Source: Metapseudomonas otitidis
GTDB lineage: Bacteria > Pseudomonadota > Gammaproteobacteria > Pseudomonadales > Pseudomonadaceae
Length of the DNA: 64,000 bases
NCBI RefSeq assembly: GCF_900111835.1
Contig: NZ_FOJP01000005.1
Location: 224,747 to 288,746, forward strand
Direction of reading: 5' to 3'
Shown here: positions 8,607 to 17,759 of the stretch, piece after piece
How positions within the stretch are numbered: position 1 is the first letter of the stretch
Layout: each line of letters starts with the position of its first letter
The notes under the pieces: model-generated
Told to the model about the DNA's origin: nothing
Seen by the model: the letters and a program-made list of their open reading frames with translations, nothing else
Databases searched by the model: none
Translations under genes and position numbers: made by a program

Positions 8607-9077
8607 ATGAGCGCAACCCCTTGTGCCTGCGGCAGCGGCAACCTTCTCGACCAATGCTGCGGCCGCTACCACGCCGGCCAGCCGGCCCCCAGCGCCGAGG
8701 CGCTGATGCGCTCGCGCTACTGCGCCTACGTACTGGGCCGGGTGGACTACCTGGTCGCCACCACCCTGCCGAGCCAGCAGGCGGGCCTGGACCAGGAGTC
8801 GATCAAGGCCTGGAGCCTGGGCAGTACGTGGCTGGGCCTGGAGGTGGAGGCCAGCGAAGTCCTCGGCGGCGCCCCCGAACACGCCCGCGTCACCTTCACC
8901 GCCCGCTGGCACGACAGCCAGGGTGAGCACGCTCACCGCGAGCGCTCGTCCTTCGTCCAACGCGATGGGCGCTGGTACTTCATCGACCCCACCGTGCCGG
9001 TGAAGGCGGGCCGCAACGACCCCTGCATCTGTGGCAGCGGGCAGAAATTCAAGAAATGCTGCGCGGGGTATCTCTAG
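8607..9077 (+). CDS. YchJ/UPF0225-family protein with two SEC-C zinc motifs
   Basis: The 156 residues carry SEC-C-type Cys motifs at both ends: [13 protein letters not shown] (residues 6-18) and [13 protein letters not shown] near the C-terminus. Both have the CxC-x8-CC pattern that binds zinc in the SecA tail. An NTF2-like core lies between them ([11 protein letters not shown]...DYLVATT). The family function is unknown. ATG 8607 is preferred over GTG 8598 because it directly follows the upstream stop. A second, much smaller SEC-C protein lies at 11480-11671. Confidence 0.9.
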   Translation: MSATPCACGSGNLLDQCCGRYHAGQPAPSAEALMRSRYCAYVLGRVDYLVATTLPSQQAGLDQESIKAWSLGSTWLGLEVEASEVLGGAPEHARVTFTARWHDSQGEHAHRERSSFVQRDGRWYFIDPTVPVKAGRNDPCICGSGQKFKKCCAGYL

Positions 9078-9128
9078 ACACGGCTGCGCAGCGAAAGGAA
9101 TCCACGCCAACCCAAGAAGGAGACACCC

Positions 9129-10229
9129 ATGGCCAAGCGCCATTTGCTCATCCCCCTGCTCGCCGCCATGGCCTGCGCCAGCCAGGCCGCCGAAGTCCAC
9201 CTCGGACTCGGCAGCGCCGAGCGGGTCACCCGCCTGTTCGCCTACCCCAACAACTGCAACGTCATCTGCTACCGCGACTGGAGCCTGGAGCAGACGGTCG
9301 AGCACTACCTCAAGCAGAGCCTGGCCCGCGACGGCCTGGCCAAGGCCTCGGTGAAGGTCCACCGCGACAAGGACGGCGTCTACGCCAACTTCTCCGGCGT
9401 GCCGGCCGACTACGGCAAGCCGCTGATGAAGCTGCTGGATGCCGGCGACAGCGCCTACGAAGGCGCCAAGCGCCTGAACCATGACAAGCAGTGGCAGTAC
9501 AACTGGTACTTCTTCCTGCCGCTGGGCATGGCCCTGGAAAACCGCCGCAGCGTCGAGCTGCTGCACTTCCCGCCGGACTACTCCCTGACCAAGGCGCAGG
9601 ACTACCTCGAGTCGTCCACCACCAACCGCTGGGCCAGCCTGCTGGTGGTCAACGGCGTGGCCGCCGACGCGACTCCGGGCTACCAGACCATCCTCGACAT
9701 CGCCCCCATCGCCGCCCCGGCCGACGCGGGCAGCACCCTGGAAACCGTCTACGACTACTTCACCCCCTACCAGACGCGGATGGTCCAGGAGCTCACCGCC
9801 GGCAAGCCGGCGCTGCCCATGGTGGCGTTCGGCAAGCCGGTCCGGGACTGGGTGAAGAAGCAGTACAACGTCAGCATCGGCGTGCTCGGCCTCGGGCAGA
9901 TCGATCTCGGCAAGGACCAGAAGGTCCCGGTGCTGGGCAGCAACCACCCGAGCTACATCTGGTACGCCGCCAACCCGGACAACTACGACGGCGACGAAGC
10001 CAAGGCGAACGCCGCCGGCCTCAAGGTGATGGGCCAGGACCTCAGCGCCGCCTGCTGGCAGGCCAAGCTGGGCAGCAACCCCAGTGCCGACCCGTCCACC
10101 ACACTTTCCAGCTGCAAGCAGACCTGGCAGGTGACCAACAAGGTGCAGACCTGCGAGCTGTTCTACACCTCCATCCGCAAATACGACGCCGACAAGGCCA
10201 AGCAGACCTGCACCGCCCCGCAAGGCTGA
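9129..10229 (+). CDS. Secreted protein of unknown function, 366 aa
   Basis: A strong ribosome site (AAGGAGACACCC) precedes ATG 9129. Residues 1-20 form a signal peptide (LLAAMACASQAA), so the product is periplasmic or secreted. Cys pairs occur near the N-terminus (NNCNVICY) and four more cysteines near the C-terminus, which suggests disulfides. The middle has many Tyr/Trp residues. I recognise no catalytic motif. It is followed by a strong bidirectional terminator and stands alone, not in an operon. Confidence 0.8.
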   Translation: MAKRHLLIPLLAAMACASQAAEVHLGLGSAERVTRLFAYPNNCNVICYRDWSLEQTVEHYLKQSLARDGLAKASVKVHRDKDGVYANFSGVPADYGKPLMKLLDAGDSAYEGAKRLNHDKQWQYNWYFFLPLGMALENRRSVELLHFPPDYSLTKAQDYLESSTTNRWASLLVVNGVAADATPGYQTILDIAPIAAPADAGSTLETVYDYFTPYQTRMVQELTAGKPALPMVAFGKPVRDWVKKQYNVSIGVLGLGQIDLGKDQKVPVLGSNHPSYIWYAANPDNYDGDEAKANAAGLKVMGQDLSAACWQAKLGSNPSADPSTTLSSCKQTWQVTNKVQTCELFYTSIRKYDADKAKQTCTAPQG

Positions 10230-10252
10230 GGCAGGGCGCAACGGCCGGAACG

Positions 10253-10281
10253 AAAGAGCCCGCCAGATCGGCGGGCTCTTT
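10253..10281. terminator. Bidirectional rho-independent terminator
   Basis: A 12-bp perfect stem (AAAGAGCCCGCC / GGCGGGCTCTTT) with a 5-nt loop lies between the converging stops at 10229 and 10285. It has A/T runs on both sides. Confidence 0.9.
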
Positions 10282-10284
10282 CAT

Positions 10285-10857
10285 TCATTCCTGCAGCTTC
10301 AGGTGCGAGATGTCCGGCGGCGGGCCTGCCGGCACCGCCTTGGCCTGGCCCATGTCACTGCCCACCGGCGCCAGGCTGAACTGGCTGAGGTCCACCTTCG
10401 GCGCCACCGGCTCGGCCTTGGCGTCCTGCAGGTCCGCCCCCACCGGCGCGATGCCGAAGTCCGGCGCGTCGACGTCCATGAAGGCCGCCATGTACTCGTC
10501 CCGCGGCGCCACCTTGAGGCGTCCGGCCGGTGCGGCTGCGGGGGCCGCAGCAGCGGGCACCGGTGCCACGCCAGGCGCCGCCGGCTCGGCGGGTGGCGGG
10601 GGCGCCAGCTCCACCTCCTCGATCTCCACGTCCATGTCGCGCACATCCACCCGCGCCCCGGCCCGCTCCAGCGTCACCCGGTATTTTTCCGCCCCGGCCG
10701 CATCAAGATTGTTCTTGATCACGATGCGCCGGCCGGAAAACAGCAAGGCTATGCGCTGTGCGTCGGCCTGGAACAGCTTGGCGAGGTTGGCCTTCACCTG
10801 GTCGGCATCCGCACCGGGAACCAGTTGGCCGGAGAAGGCGATCTCGTAGCGGCTCAT
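10285..10857 (-). CDS. Uncharacterised protein with Pro/Ala linker
   Basis: The 190 residues are in three parts. Residues 1-80 look like a small alpha/beta domain (YEIAFSGQLVPGADADQVKANLAKLF) seen at the N-terminus of several Pseudomonas proteins. An acidic, proline- and alanine-rich linker (80-115) follows. The tail has two similar short motifs, PDFGIAPVGADLQDAKAEPV and DLSQFSLAPVGSDMGQAKAVP. There is no signal peptide. The function is unknown. It diverges from the LEA14-type lipoprotein gene. Confidence 0.75.
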   Translation of the reverse strand: MSRYEIAFSGQLVPGADADQVKANLAKLFQADAQRIALLFSGRRIVIKNNLDAAGAEKYRVTLERAGARVDVRDMDVEIEEVELAPPPPAEPAAPGVAPVPAAAAPAAAPAGRLKVAPRDEYMAAFMDVDAPDFGIAPVGADLQDAKAEPVAPKVDLSQFSLAPVGSDMGQAKAVPAGPPPDISHLKLQE

Positions 10858-10920
10858 CGGTCACACTCCTGTCCAAAACAGCCCGCAGTATGGCGCAGGT
10901 TTTTTTCTGCCAACAACAAG

Positions 10921-10948
10921 TTGCAGCCGAGCAGTTGCTTGTTACACT
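10921..10948 (+). promoter_or_regulatory. Sigma-70-like promoter for the LEA14-type lipoprotein
   Basis: TTGCAG and TACACT are separated by 16 bp, about 25 bp before the start codon at 10971. Confidence 0.5.
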
Positions 10949-10970
10949 TGAGCGTCTTCGGAGTATCGCG

Positions 10971-11471
10971 ATGTTTTATCAGGCGCAAACGATAAGAATT
11001 CTCAGCCTACTGGTTTTGCTGACCCTCTCTGCCTCGGGCCTTTCCGGTTGTTCCACCTGGCTGACCGGGGGCTTTCGCGATCCCGACGTGCAACTGGTCA
11101 AGGTCGACGTGATCAAGGCCCGTCTCCTCGAACAACAGTTTCTGCTGCGCTTTCGCGTGGACAACCCCAACGACGTCAGCCTGCCCATCCGTGGCCTGGC
11201 CTACACCGTCTACCTCAACGACGTGAAGCTCGCCACCGGCGAGTCCGACACCTGGTTCACCGTCCCCGCCCTGGGCCGCGAGACCTTCGAAGTGCCGGTG
11301 CGCACCAACCTGTGGCGCCACATGAAGTACATCGTCAAGCTGCTGGAGAAGCCCAACGAGGTCATCCGCTACCGCCTCGAAGGCGAAGTGAAGACAGGCC
11401 TCATGTTCGGCAAGAGCGTGCACCTCGCCCGCAATGGCGAGATAATCCCGGGCAACTACATCCCGGAGTGA
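10971..11471 (+). CDS. LEA type 2 (LEA14/WHy-domain) lipoprotein
   Basis: The 166 residues have a signal sequence and lipobox (ASGLSGC). Next comes a single beta-sandwich LEA-2/WHy domain ([30 protein letters not shown]) with the family's hallmark 'RVDNPN' strand. Such proteins are linked to desiccation and osmotic stress; their role in Pseudomonas is undefined. ATG 10971 has CGGAG upstream and gives a normal signal peptide; an upstream in-frame extension to 10758 would overlap the divergent gene. The gene for a small His-rich SEC-C protein begins 8 bp downstream. Confidence 0.85.
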   Translation: MFYQAQTIRILSLLVLLTLSASGLSGCSTWLTGGFRDPDVQLVKVDVIKARLLEQQFLLRFRVDNPNDVSLPIRGLAYTVYLNDVKLATGESDTWFTVPALGRETFEVPVRTNLWRHMKYIVKLLEKPNEVIRYRLEGEVKTGLMFGKSVHLARNGEIIPGNYIPE

Positions 11472-11479
11472 TCCACCCC

Positions 11480-11671
11480 ATGAGCCAGCACGAACACGTC
11501 CATGGTCCCGACTGCAACCACGACCATGACCACGATCACCACCACGTCCACGGCCCGCACTGCAACCACGGTCACCAGGAGCCCGTGCGCAACCCGCTGA
11601 AGGAAGTGGGCCGCAACGACCCCTGCCCCTGCGGCAGCCAGAAGAAGTTCAAGAAGTGCCACGGTGCCTGA
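11480..11671 (+). CDS. Small His-rich SEC-C metal-binding protein
   Basis: This is a 63-residue protein. Residues 4-33 hold a dense His/Asp cluster ([20 protein letters not shown], then a second HGPHCNH). It ends in a SEC-C zinc motif, [13 protein letters not shown], in which the last CC pair is CH. It could act as a zinc or nickel store, or deliver metal to SecA-like targets; both are inference. It sits 8 bp after the lipoprotein gene and before a terminator, so the pair forms a two-gene operon. Confidence 0.85.
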   Translation: MSQHEHVHGPDCNHDHDHDHHHVHGPHCNHGHQEPVRNPLKEVGRNDPCPCGSQKKFKKCHGA

Positions 11672-11688
11672 TCCGCATCCGCACAACG

Positions 11689-11713
11689 AGGCCCGTCTAG
11701 TACGGGCCTTTTC
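11689..11713 (+). terminator. Rho-independent terminator
   Basis: AGGCCCGT / ACGGGCCT stem with a CTAGT loop, followed by TTTT. It ends the lipoprotein/SEC-C operon. Confidence 0.85.
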
Positions 11714-11776
11714 GTATCTGCCGGGTTTCCTTTAGGCTGACCGCCCCATTCCAGCGCTGTTCCGAGGAGTCCCGCC

Positions 11777-12430
11777 ATGATCGACCTGTATTACTGGACC
11801 ACCCCCAACGGCCACAAGATCACCCTGTTCCTCGAGGAGACCGGCCTCCCCTACCGGATCCACCCCATCAACATCGGCAAGGACGAACAGTTCCAGCCGC
11901 ATTTCCTCAAGATCGCCCCCAACAACCGCATCCCCGCCATAGTCGACAACGAGCCGGCGGACGGCGGCGAACCGCTCTCGCTGTTCGAGTCCGGGGCCAT
12001 CCTGCTCTACCTCGCCGAGAAGACCGGGCGCTTCATCCCCCAGGACCTGCGCGGCCGCCAGGAAGCCCTGCAGTGGCTGTTCTGGCAGATGGGCGGCCTC
12101 GGCCCGATGGCCGGGCAGAACCACCACTTCAACCGCTTCGCCCCGGAGAAGGTGCCCTACGCCATTCAGCGCTACGTCAAGGAAACCGCCCGCCTCTACG
12201 GCGTGCTCGACCGCCGCCTGGCCGACCGCGCCTTCGTCGCCGGCGACGACTACAGCATCGCCGACATGGCCATCTACCCCTGGATCGTGCCCCACGCCTA
12301 CCAGGAGCAGGACCTGGACGACTTCCCCCACGTCAAGCGCTGGTTCCAGGCCATCCAGGCGCGCCCGGCCACCGTCCGCGCCTACGACCTGGTGGAACGC
12401 ATCAACCCCGCCGCAGCCGTCCGGAAGTAA
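11777..12430 (+). CDS. Glutathione S-transferase (Nu-class, YfcG/YghU-like)
   Basis: The 217 residues have an N-terminal thioredoxin-like GST domain opening with YYWTTPNGHKITLFLEE. The Thr-Pro-Asn site is the active-site signature of Nu-class GSTs, which have disulfide-bond reductase activity toward glutathione-linked substrates. FESGAILLYLAEKTGRFIP is the glutathione-binding ESxAI region. The helical C-terminal domain ends in the FPHVKRWFQAIQARPA motif. It is cytoplasmic. A GAGGAG-type site precedes ATG 11777. It lies alone between a terminator and quiP. Confidence 0.92.
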   Translation: MIDLYYWTTPNGHKITLFLEETGLPYRIHPINIGKDEQFQPHFLKIAPNNRIPAIVDNEPADGGEPLSLFESGAILLYLAEKTGRFIPQDLRGRQEALQWLFWQMGGLGPMAGQNHHFNRFAPEKVPYAIQRYVKETARLYGVLDRRLADRAFVAGDDYSIADMAIYPWIVPHAYQEQDLDDFPHVKRWFQAIQARPATVRAYDLVERINPAAAVRK

Positions 12431-12586
12431 CCCCTGCACAGCGCCCGGCACCCGTGATGCAACGGGCGTCGGGCACTGCCCGGGCGCCCCCGTCGGAAGG
12501 CCGGTCATCCGGCCCTTGCGCAGTCCGAAGACGCTCTCTAACGTAGCGCGTTTCGAACCGCCGCCTTCCCCGGGAGACACCGCCCC

Positions 12587-15127
12587 ATGGCTTCGCCTGC
12601 GCCCAAGCGCCTCATCTCCACTTTCTGCCTGGGCGCCGCCCTCAGCGCCATGGTCGGCCTCACCGGCTGCCAGTCCTGGCTGGACAGCCGCTACGCCGAC
12701 AGCCTGCCACCCACCTCCGGCTTCCAGCCGGTCAAGGGCCTGGCGCAGAGCGTCTCGATCCGCCGCAACCCGCTGGGCATGCCGCTGATCGAAACCACCA
12801 CCTTCCACGACGCCCTCTTCGCCATGGGCTACGTGCATGCCTCCGACCGCCTCAGCCAGATGGTCGGCCTGCGCCTCATGGCCGAAGGCCGCCTGGCGGA
12901 GATGGCCGGCCCGGGTGTGCTGGAGATCGACCGCTTCATGCGCGCGGCCAACCTGCGCAAGAGCGCCGACCTCCTCTACAAGAACGCCTCCCCGCGCCTG
13001 AAGTCCTTCTTCGAGGTCTACGCCCGGGGCGTCAACGCCTACCTCTACCGCTACCGCGACAAGCTGCCGATGGACCTGGCCGAATCCGGCTACCGGCCCG
13101 CCTACTGGAAGCCCGAGGACTCGGTGCTGGTCTTCACCCTGCTCAACTTCGGCCTGGCGGTGAACCTGCAGGAAGAAATCGCCTCCCTGGTCATGGCGCA
13201 GAAGGTCGGTGCCGACAAGGTGGCCTGGCTGCTGCCGATCTACCCCGACGAGAACCTGCCCTTCGACGAAGCCGAAAAGCTCAAGGGCCTCAACCTCGGC
13301 GGGCAGATCCCCGGCCTGGCCAGCATCGACCAGGCCGCCGGCCAGGTGGCCGGCCTCGGCATGCTCGGCGTCGCCGCCTCCAACAACTGGGCCATCGCCC
13401 CGCAGCGCGCGCGCAATGGCAAGAGCATCCTCGCCAACGACACCCACCTGCCGCTGTCCATGCCCTCCATCTGGAACTTCGTGCAGATCCGCTCGCCGAA
13501 ATTCCAGGCCGCCGGCGTCTCGGTGGCGGGTGTCCCGGCCATCGTCGCCGGCTTCAACGGCAAGCTCGCCTGGGGCATGACCATGGTCATGGCCGACAAC
13601 CAGGACCTCTACCTGGAGAAGGTCAAGCGCGAAGGCAACCGCCTCTACTACCTGGCCGACGGCAAGTGGCAGCCGGCCATCGAGCGCAACGAGACCTTCT
13701 TCATCAAGGGCGAGCGCCCGATCCGCGAGACCCTCTACGAAACCCGCCACGGCCCGCTGCTCAATTCCGTGCTCGGCCAGCGCAAGCACCCGCTGCAGCC
13801 GGTGGAGCTGAAGAGCGGCCTGGGCATCGCCCTGAAGACCGCCCAGTTCGAGCAGGACACCACCCTCGACGCCTTCTTCGACCTGTCCCGCGCCCAGTCC
13901 GTGGAGCAGGCCGCCGAAGCCACCCGCGCCATCCGCGCCATCGGCCTCAACCTGCTCACCGCCGACGCCCAGCACATCGCCTGGCAGGTCACCGGCCGCT
14001 ACCCGAACCGCCGTGAAGGCCGGGGCCTGATGCCCTCTCCCGGCTGGGACAGCCGCTACGACTGGGACGGCTACGCCGACCCGATGCTCCACCCCTACGA
14101 CCAGGACCCGCCCCAGGGCTGGCTCGGCACCGCCAACCAGCGCACCGTCCAGGGCGGCTATGGCGTGCAGCTGTCCAACTCCTGGTTCTACCCCGAGCGG
14201 GCCGAGCGGATCGCCCAGCTGGCCGGCAGCGGCAAGCACGACACCCGCAGCATGATCGCCATGCAGTACGACCAGACCACTCCCTTCGCCGCCAAGCTCA
14301 AGGCCATGTTCGAAGACCCGGCCATGGCCCAGCCGCTCAAGCAGGCCATCGACGCCCTGCCCGGCGCCGAGCGTGACCGTGCCCGCGAAGCCCTGAGCCG
14401 CCTGCTGGCCTTAGACGGCAACCTCGCCCCCACCTCAGCCGACGCCGTCTACTACGAAGCCTTCCTCCACGAGAGTGCGCGGCAGATCTTCCTCGACGAA
14501 CTGGGCCCGGACACCAGCCCCGCCTGGCAGGCCCTGGTGGAGACCGCCAACCTCTCCTACTCCGCCCAGGCCGACCACCTGCTGGGCCGCGCCGACAGCC
14601 CCTTCTGGGACGACGTGCGCACCCCGCAGAAGGAAGACAAGCCCGCCATCCTCGCCCGCAGCCTCGCCGCCGCCGTCAGCTTCGCCGAAGGCAAGCTCGG
14701 CGCCGACCGCCGCAGCTGGCAGTGGGGCAAGCTGCACACCTACACCTGGGCCACCGACACCACCCGCCTCGCGCCCTACATGAGCGCCAGCCAGCGCACC
14801 AGCATCAACGCCATCAAGGGTTACCTGGACCGCGGCCCCTACCCCGCCGGCGGCGACATGAACACCCTCAACGTCTCCGGCTACAACTGGGGCAACGACT
14901 TCGACACCTGGCTGATCCCGGCCATGCGCATCATCGTCGACTTCGGCCAGCCGGAACCCATGATCGGCCTCAACAGCTCCGGCCAGTCCGGCAACCCCGC
15001 CAGCCCGCACTACGCCGACGGCATCGACGCCTGGCTCAAGGCCCGCTACCTGAGCTTCCCGTTCCAGTCGCAGAACCTCGACGGCGTCTACGGCACCAAG
15101 CGGCTGATGCTCACCCCGCAAAAATGA
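12587..15127 (+). CDS. quiP: Acyl-homoserine-lactone acylase QuiP (penicillin-acylase family)
   Basis: An Ntn-hydrolase precursor of 846 residues, close to the P. aeruginosa QuiP length. It cleaves long-chain acyl-homoserine lactones to the lactone and a fatty acid, quenching quorum signals. The N-terminus has a lipobox-like MVGLTGC, so it may be membrane-tethered. Autoproteolysis at Ser265 in ASNNW generates the nucleophile of the beta chain, and residues 30-264 form the alpha chain and spacer. The beta chain shows typical family motifs ([34 protein letters not shown]). A sugar- or peptide-amide substrate cannot be excluded from sequence. It is monocistronic, with a terminator after the gene. 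Confidence 0.92.
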   Translation: MASPAPKRLISTFCLGAALSAMVGLTGCQSWLDSRYADSLPPTSGFQPVKGLAQSVSIRRNPLGMPLIETTTFHDALFAMGYVHASDRLSQMVGLRLMAEGRLAEMAGPGVLEIDRFMRAANLRKSADLLYKNASPRLKSFFEVYARGVNAYLYRYRDKLPMDLAESGYRPAYWKPEDSVLVFTLLNFGLAVNLQEEIASLVMAQKVGADKVAWLLPIYPDENLPFDEAEKLKGLNLGGQIPGLASIDQAAGQVAGLGMLGVAASNNWAIAPQRARNGKSILANDTHLPLSMPSIWNFVQIRSPKFQAAGVSVAGVPAIVAGFNGKLAWGMTMVMADNQDLYLEKVKREGNRLYYLADGKWQPAIERNETFFIKGERPIRETLYETRHGPLLNSVLGQRKHPLQPVELKSGLGIALKTAQFEQDTTLDAFFDLSRAQSVEQAAEATRAIRAIGLNLLTADAQHIAWQVTGRYPNRREGRGLMPSPGWDSRYDWDGYADPMLHPYDQDPPQGWLGTANQRTVQGGYGVQLSNSWFYPERAERIAQLAGSGKHDTRSMIAMQYDQTTPFAAKLKAMFEDPAMAQPLKQAIDALPGAERDRAREALSRLLALDGNLAPTSADAVYYEAFLHESARQIFLDELGPDTSPAWQALVETANLSYSAQADHLLGRADSPFWDDVRTPQKEDKPAILARSLAAAVSFAEGKLGADRRSWQWGKLHTYTWATDTTRLAPYMSASQRTSINAIKGYLDRGPYPAGGDMNTLNVSGYNWGNDFDTWLIPAMRIIVDFGQPEPMIGLNSSGQSGNPASPHYADGIDAWLKARYLSFPFQSQNLDGVYGTKRLMLTPQK

Positions 15128-15198
15128 TCACCACCACGCGGAACTCCCCGCGCGGTGGCTGTCTATGTAAACGGACTTACTCCATAGATCACATCTTC

Positions 15199-15227
15199 AG
15201 GGCGCCCTCACCGGCGCCCTTTCTTTT
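15199..15227 (+). terminator. quiP terminator
   Basis: AGGGCGCC / GGCGCCCT stem with a 6-nt loop, followed by TTCTTTT. An additional imperfect hairpin (15131-15160) without a T-tract lies between it and the stop. Confidence 0.8.
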
Positions 15228-15316
15228 GCCCGTGAAAAGCCTCACGGCCGATCCAGACGCCCAACGCCGGGCATCGCGAGCTCGGCGCCAACCTGCGGAA
15301 AAATGCACGGACGTAG

Positions 15317-15334
15317 CCCGGGCTTCAGCCCGGG
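15317..15334. repeat. REP-like palindrome
   Basis: CCCGGGC-TTCA-GCCCGGG preceded by GTAG, in the gap between quiP and the desaturase-like gene. The shape resembles short Pseudomonas REP sequences. Only one copy is in the window, so repeat status is inferred. Confidence 0.35.
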
Positions 15335-15364
15335 AAATCGGCAAGAAGGGAAAAGCCAGGGAAA

Positions 15365-15391
15365 GCGGCCCCTGCATTGCACAGGGGCCGC
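15365..15391 (-). terminator. Hairpin after the sterol-desaturase-like gene
   Basis: A 10-bp perfect stem (GCGGCCCCTG / CAGGGGCCGC) with a 7-nt loop lies just past the stop at 15398. Only a weak TTT run follows on the minus strand. Confidence 0.6.
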
Positions 15392-15397
15392 CCGGGT

Positions 15398-16555
15398 TCA
15401 GGACGCCTTGGGCTTCACCGGCGCCTTGGGCTCCGGCTTCAGGAAGGGATACAGGTGCTGGCGCAGGATGCCGTCCGGCAGCGGCTTGCCGAACACCCCG
15501 TAGCGGGTCGGCCACTCCTTCGGCGGCAGCTTGAAGGTGCCGAACACCATGTCGACGATCGGCAGGTGGATCGCATAGTTCTTGTAGATGTAGTCCGGGT
15601 GCCGGGCGTGGTGCCAGTGGTGGTAGCGCGGCAGCACCAGCAGGTAGTTCAGCCAGCCGCCATCGATGCGCACGTTGGCGTGGGCCAGCACCGCCTGCAC
15701 GCCCACCAGGATCACGTAGGCGTTCATCGCCTGGGGCGAGAAGCCCATCAGCATCAGCGGCACCAGCACCCCGGTACGGGTCAGCAGGATCTCCACGAAG
15801 TGGATGCGCGAGCCCGCCAGCCAGTCCATCGACGTGCTGGAGTGGTGCACCGCATGGAAGCGCCACAGCCAGGGCACCACGTGGTACAGGCGGTGCAGCC
15901 AGTACTGGCCGAGGTCCGCCACCAGCACCGCGAGGATGAACTGCAGCCAGATCGGCATGGACTGCACGCCGGCCTGGAAGGTCGCCGAGACCGCCCAGCC
16001 CCCCAGCAGGGTGGAGGACGCGGTGACGAAGATCAGGATGAACTGCACCAGCATGTGGCTGACGAAGAAGTACGCCAGGTCCGTGCGCCAGTGCGGCCGC
16101 AGGATGTTCTGCTCCGGGTCCTTCGCGTACAGCTTCTCCAGCGGGATGAAGACGATGGCCGACACCAGCAGCGCCAGCACGAACCAGTCCAGCCCCAGGG
16201 AATAGGGCGTCTCGCCGATGGTCTCGAACTGGATGTTGGTCCCCCCCAGGAACACCGCCAGCCCCGAGGCCGCGATGCCGGTGAAGCCCAGGCGCTTGCG
16301 CCGGTTAAGCAGGATGTTCAGCGTGCCCAGGCTGAACGACAGCACCAGGCCCACCAGCAGCACCGTACGGGCGAACTGCTCGCTGTAGACCTTGCGGAAC
16401 TCCGCGAAGGTCAGCCACTCGGGAAACAGGAAACACAGCACCGCGCAGAGGCTCAACAGGCCCAGTGCCGCAGACAGGTAACCACTGATGCGCCCTTCCC
16501 CGACCCGGAACGGGGCGTGGCCATGGCGCTGGAAATAGGCTTTGAGAGCCTCCAT
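15398..16555 (-). CDS. Sterol desaturase/fatty acid hydroxylase family membrane protein
   Basis: The 385 residues start at ATG 16555 behind AAGGAGGATG; longer frames upstream lack a ribosome site. There are about eight hydrophobic helices. The family's diiron histidine boxes are present as HRLYH, HAVHHS and HHWHHARHPDYIYKNY, with a further His contributed by HFVEI. Members hydroxylate or desaturate lipid tails, and some cleave ether lipids. The substrate cannot be read from sequence. The C-terminus is Pro/Lys-rich. It diverges from the ligase-associated repair operon, with 175 bp between starts. Confidence 0.88.
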   Translation of the reverse strand: MEALKAYFQRHGHAPFRVGEGRISGYLSAALGLLSLCAVLCFLFPEWLTFAEFRKVYSEQFARTVLLVGLVLSFSLGTLNILLNRRKRLGFTGIAASGLAVFLGGTNIQFETIGETPYSLGLDWFVLALLVSAIVFIPLEKLYAKDPEQNILRPHWRTDLAYFFVSHMLVQFILIFVTASSTLLGGWAVSATFQAGVQSMPIWLQFILAVLVADLGQYWLHRLYHVVPWLWRFHAVHHSSTSMDWLAGSRIHFVEILLTRTGVLVPLMLMGFSPQAMNAYVILVGVQAVLAHANVRIDGGWLNYLLVLPRYHHWHHARHPDYIYKNYAIHLPIVDMVFGTFKLPPKEWPTRYGVFGKPLPDGILRQHLYPFLKPEPKAPVKPKAS

Positions 16556-16730
16556 CGGACATCCTCCTTGAAACCGGCCTTCTGGCCGTTCACGATCTTG
16601 ACGCACCTGCCGCGCTCCAGGCCACCTCCGGCGACGAATGCCGCGTCCAACTGCGACGTCCATCGCGTTGAGGGCGAACCAACCGGCGCACGGCAGGGTC
16701 AGCAGACACGAACCCACAGCAAGGCATCCC

Positions 16731-17759
16731 ATGGACCTGGTCGTCGCCCGGCCGGAGGGCCTCTACTGCCCGCCCGGCGATTTCTACATCGATCCCTGGA
16801 AACCCGTCGCCCGCGCCGTCATCACCCACGGCCACGGCGACCATGCCCGCAGCGGCAACGGCCACTACCTCACCGCCACCCCCGGTGCCGGCGTGTTGCG
16901 CGCCCGCCTCGGCGACGTGCCCCTGCAGACCCTGGACTACGGCGAAGCCCTGCTGCACAACGGCGTGCGCATCAGCCTGCACCCCGCCGGCCACGTGCTC
17001 GGCTCCGCCCAGGTGCGCCTGGAACACCAGGGCCAGGTCTGGGTCGCCTCCGGTGACTACAAGACCGAAGCCGACGGCACCTGCGCCCCCTTCGAGCCGG
17101 TGCGCTGCCACTGCTTCATCACCGAATCCACCTTCGGCCTGCCCATCTACCGCTGGCAGCCCCAGGCCCAGGTCATGGACCAGGTGCGCCAGTGGTGGCA
17201 GGCCAACCGTGCCGCCGGGCGCGCCAGCGTGCTGTTCAGCTATGCCTTCGGCAAGGCCCAGCGGCTGCTCCACGGCCTGGCGGACGAACCCGGCCCGATC
17301 CTCGTCCACGGCGCCGTGGAGCCCCTCAACCGCGTCTACCGCGAAGCCGGCGTGCGCCTGGCCGCCACCCGCTACGCCGGCGAACTCAAGCGCAACGACC
17401 CGCTGCTGCGCGAAGCCCTGGTGATCGCCCCGCCCTCCGCCGCCGGCAGCACCTGGATGCGCCGCTTCGGCGACTACAGCGACGCCTTCGCCAGCGGCTG
17501 GATGCTCCTGCGCGGTGCCCGTCGCCGCCGGGGCGTGGACCGCGGCTTCGTGCTCTCCGACCACGCCGACTGGCCCGGCCTGCTCTGGGCCGTGCAGCAG
17601 AGCGGCGCGGAGCGGGTCTTCGTCACCCACGGCTCGGTCCCCGTGCTGGTGCGCTACCTGCGCGAACAGGGCCTCGACGCCCAGGGCTTCAGCACCGAAT
17701 ACGGCGACGAGGACGACACCCCCGACAGCGCCGACGCCACCCCGGAGGCCCCCGCATGA
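16731..17759 (+). CDS. Ligase-associated DNA damage response exonuclease (metallo-beta-lactamase fold)
   Basis: A 342-residue MBL/beta-CASP-like nuclease resembling the SNM1/CPSF-73 group. The metal site is HGHGDH (residues 33-38) plus [11 protein letters not shown] and SGDYK. Later motifs are FSYAFGKAQ and a C-terminal SDHADWPGL. Members of this group are encoded with an ATP-dependent ligase and process DNA ends. It is the first of four genes; its stop overlaps the next start (ATGA). The start is ATG 16731, with weak AAGG upstream. The family is known from gene context in bacteria and its substrate is little studied. Confidence 0.92.
   Translation: MDLVVARPEGLYCPPGDFYIDPWKPVARAVITHGHGDHARSGNGHYLTATPGAGVLRARLGDVPLQTLDYGEALLHNGVRISLHPAGHVLGSAQVRLEHQGQVWVASGDYKTEADGTCAPFEPVRCHCFITESTFGLPIYRWQPQAQVMDQVRQWWQANRAAGRASVLFSYAFGKAQRLLHGLADEPGPILVHGAVEPLNRVYREAGVRLAATRYAGELKRNDPLLREALVIAPPSAAGSTWMRRFGDYSDAFASGWMLLRGARRRRGVDRGFVLSDHADWPGLLWAVQQSGAERVFVTHGSVPVLVRYLREQGLDAQGFSTEYGDEDDTPDSADATPEAPA

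Noticed and set aside
8514..10241. 575-codon minus-strand frame spanning three plus-strand genes
   Set aside because: It covers YchJ-like and secreted-protein genes with ribosome sites and signal peptide. The antisense product has no motif.
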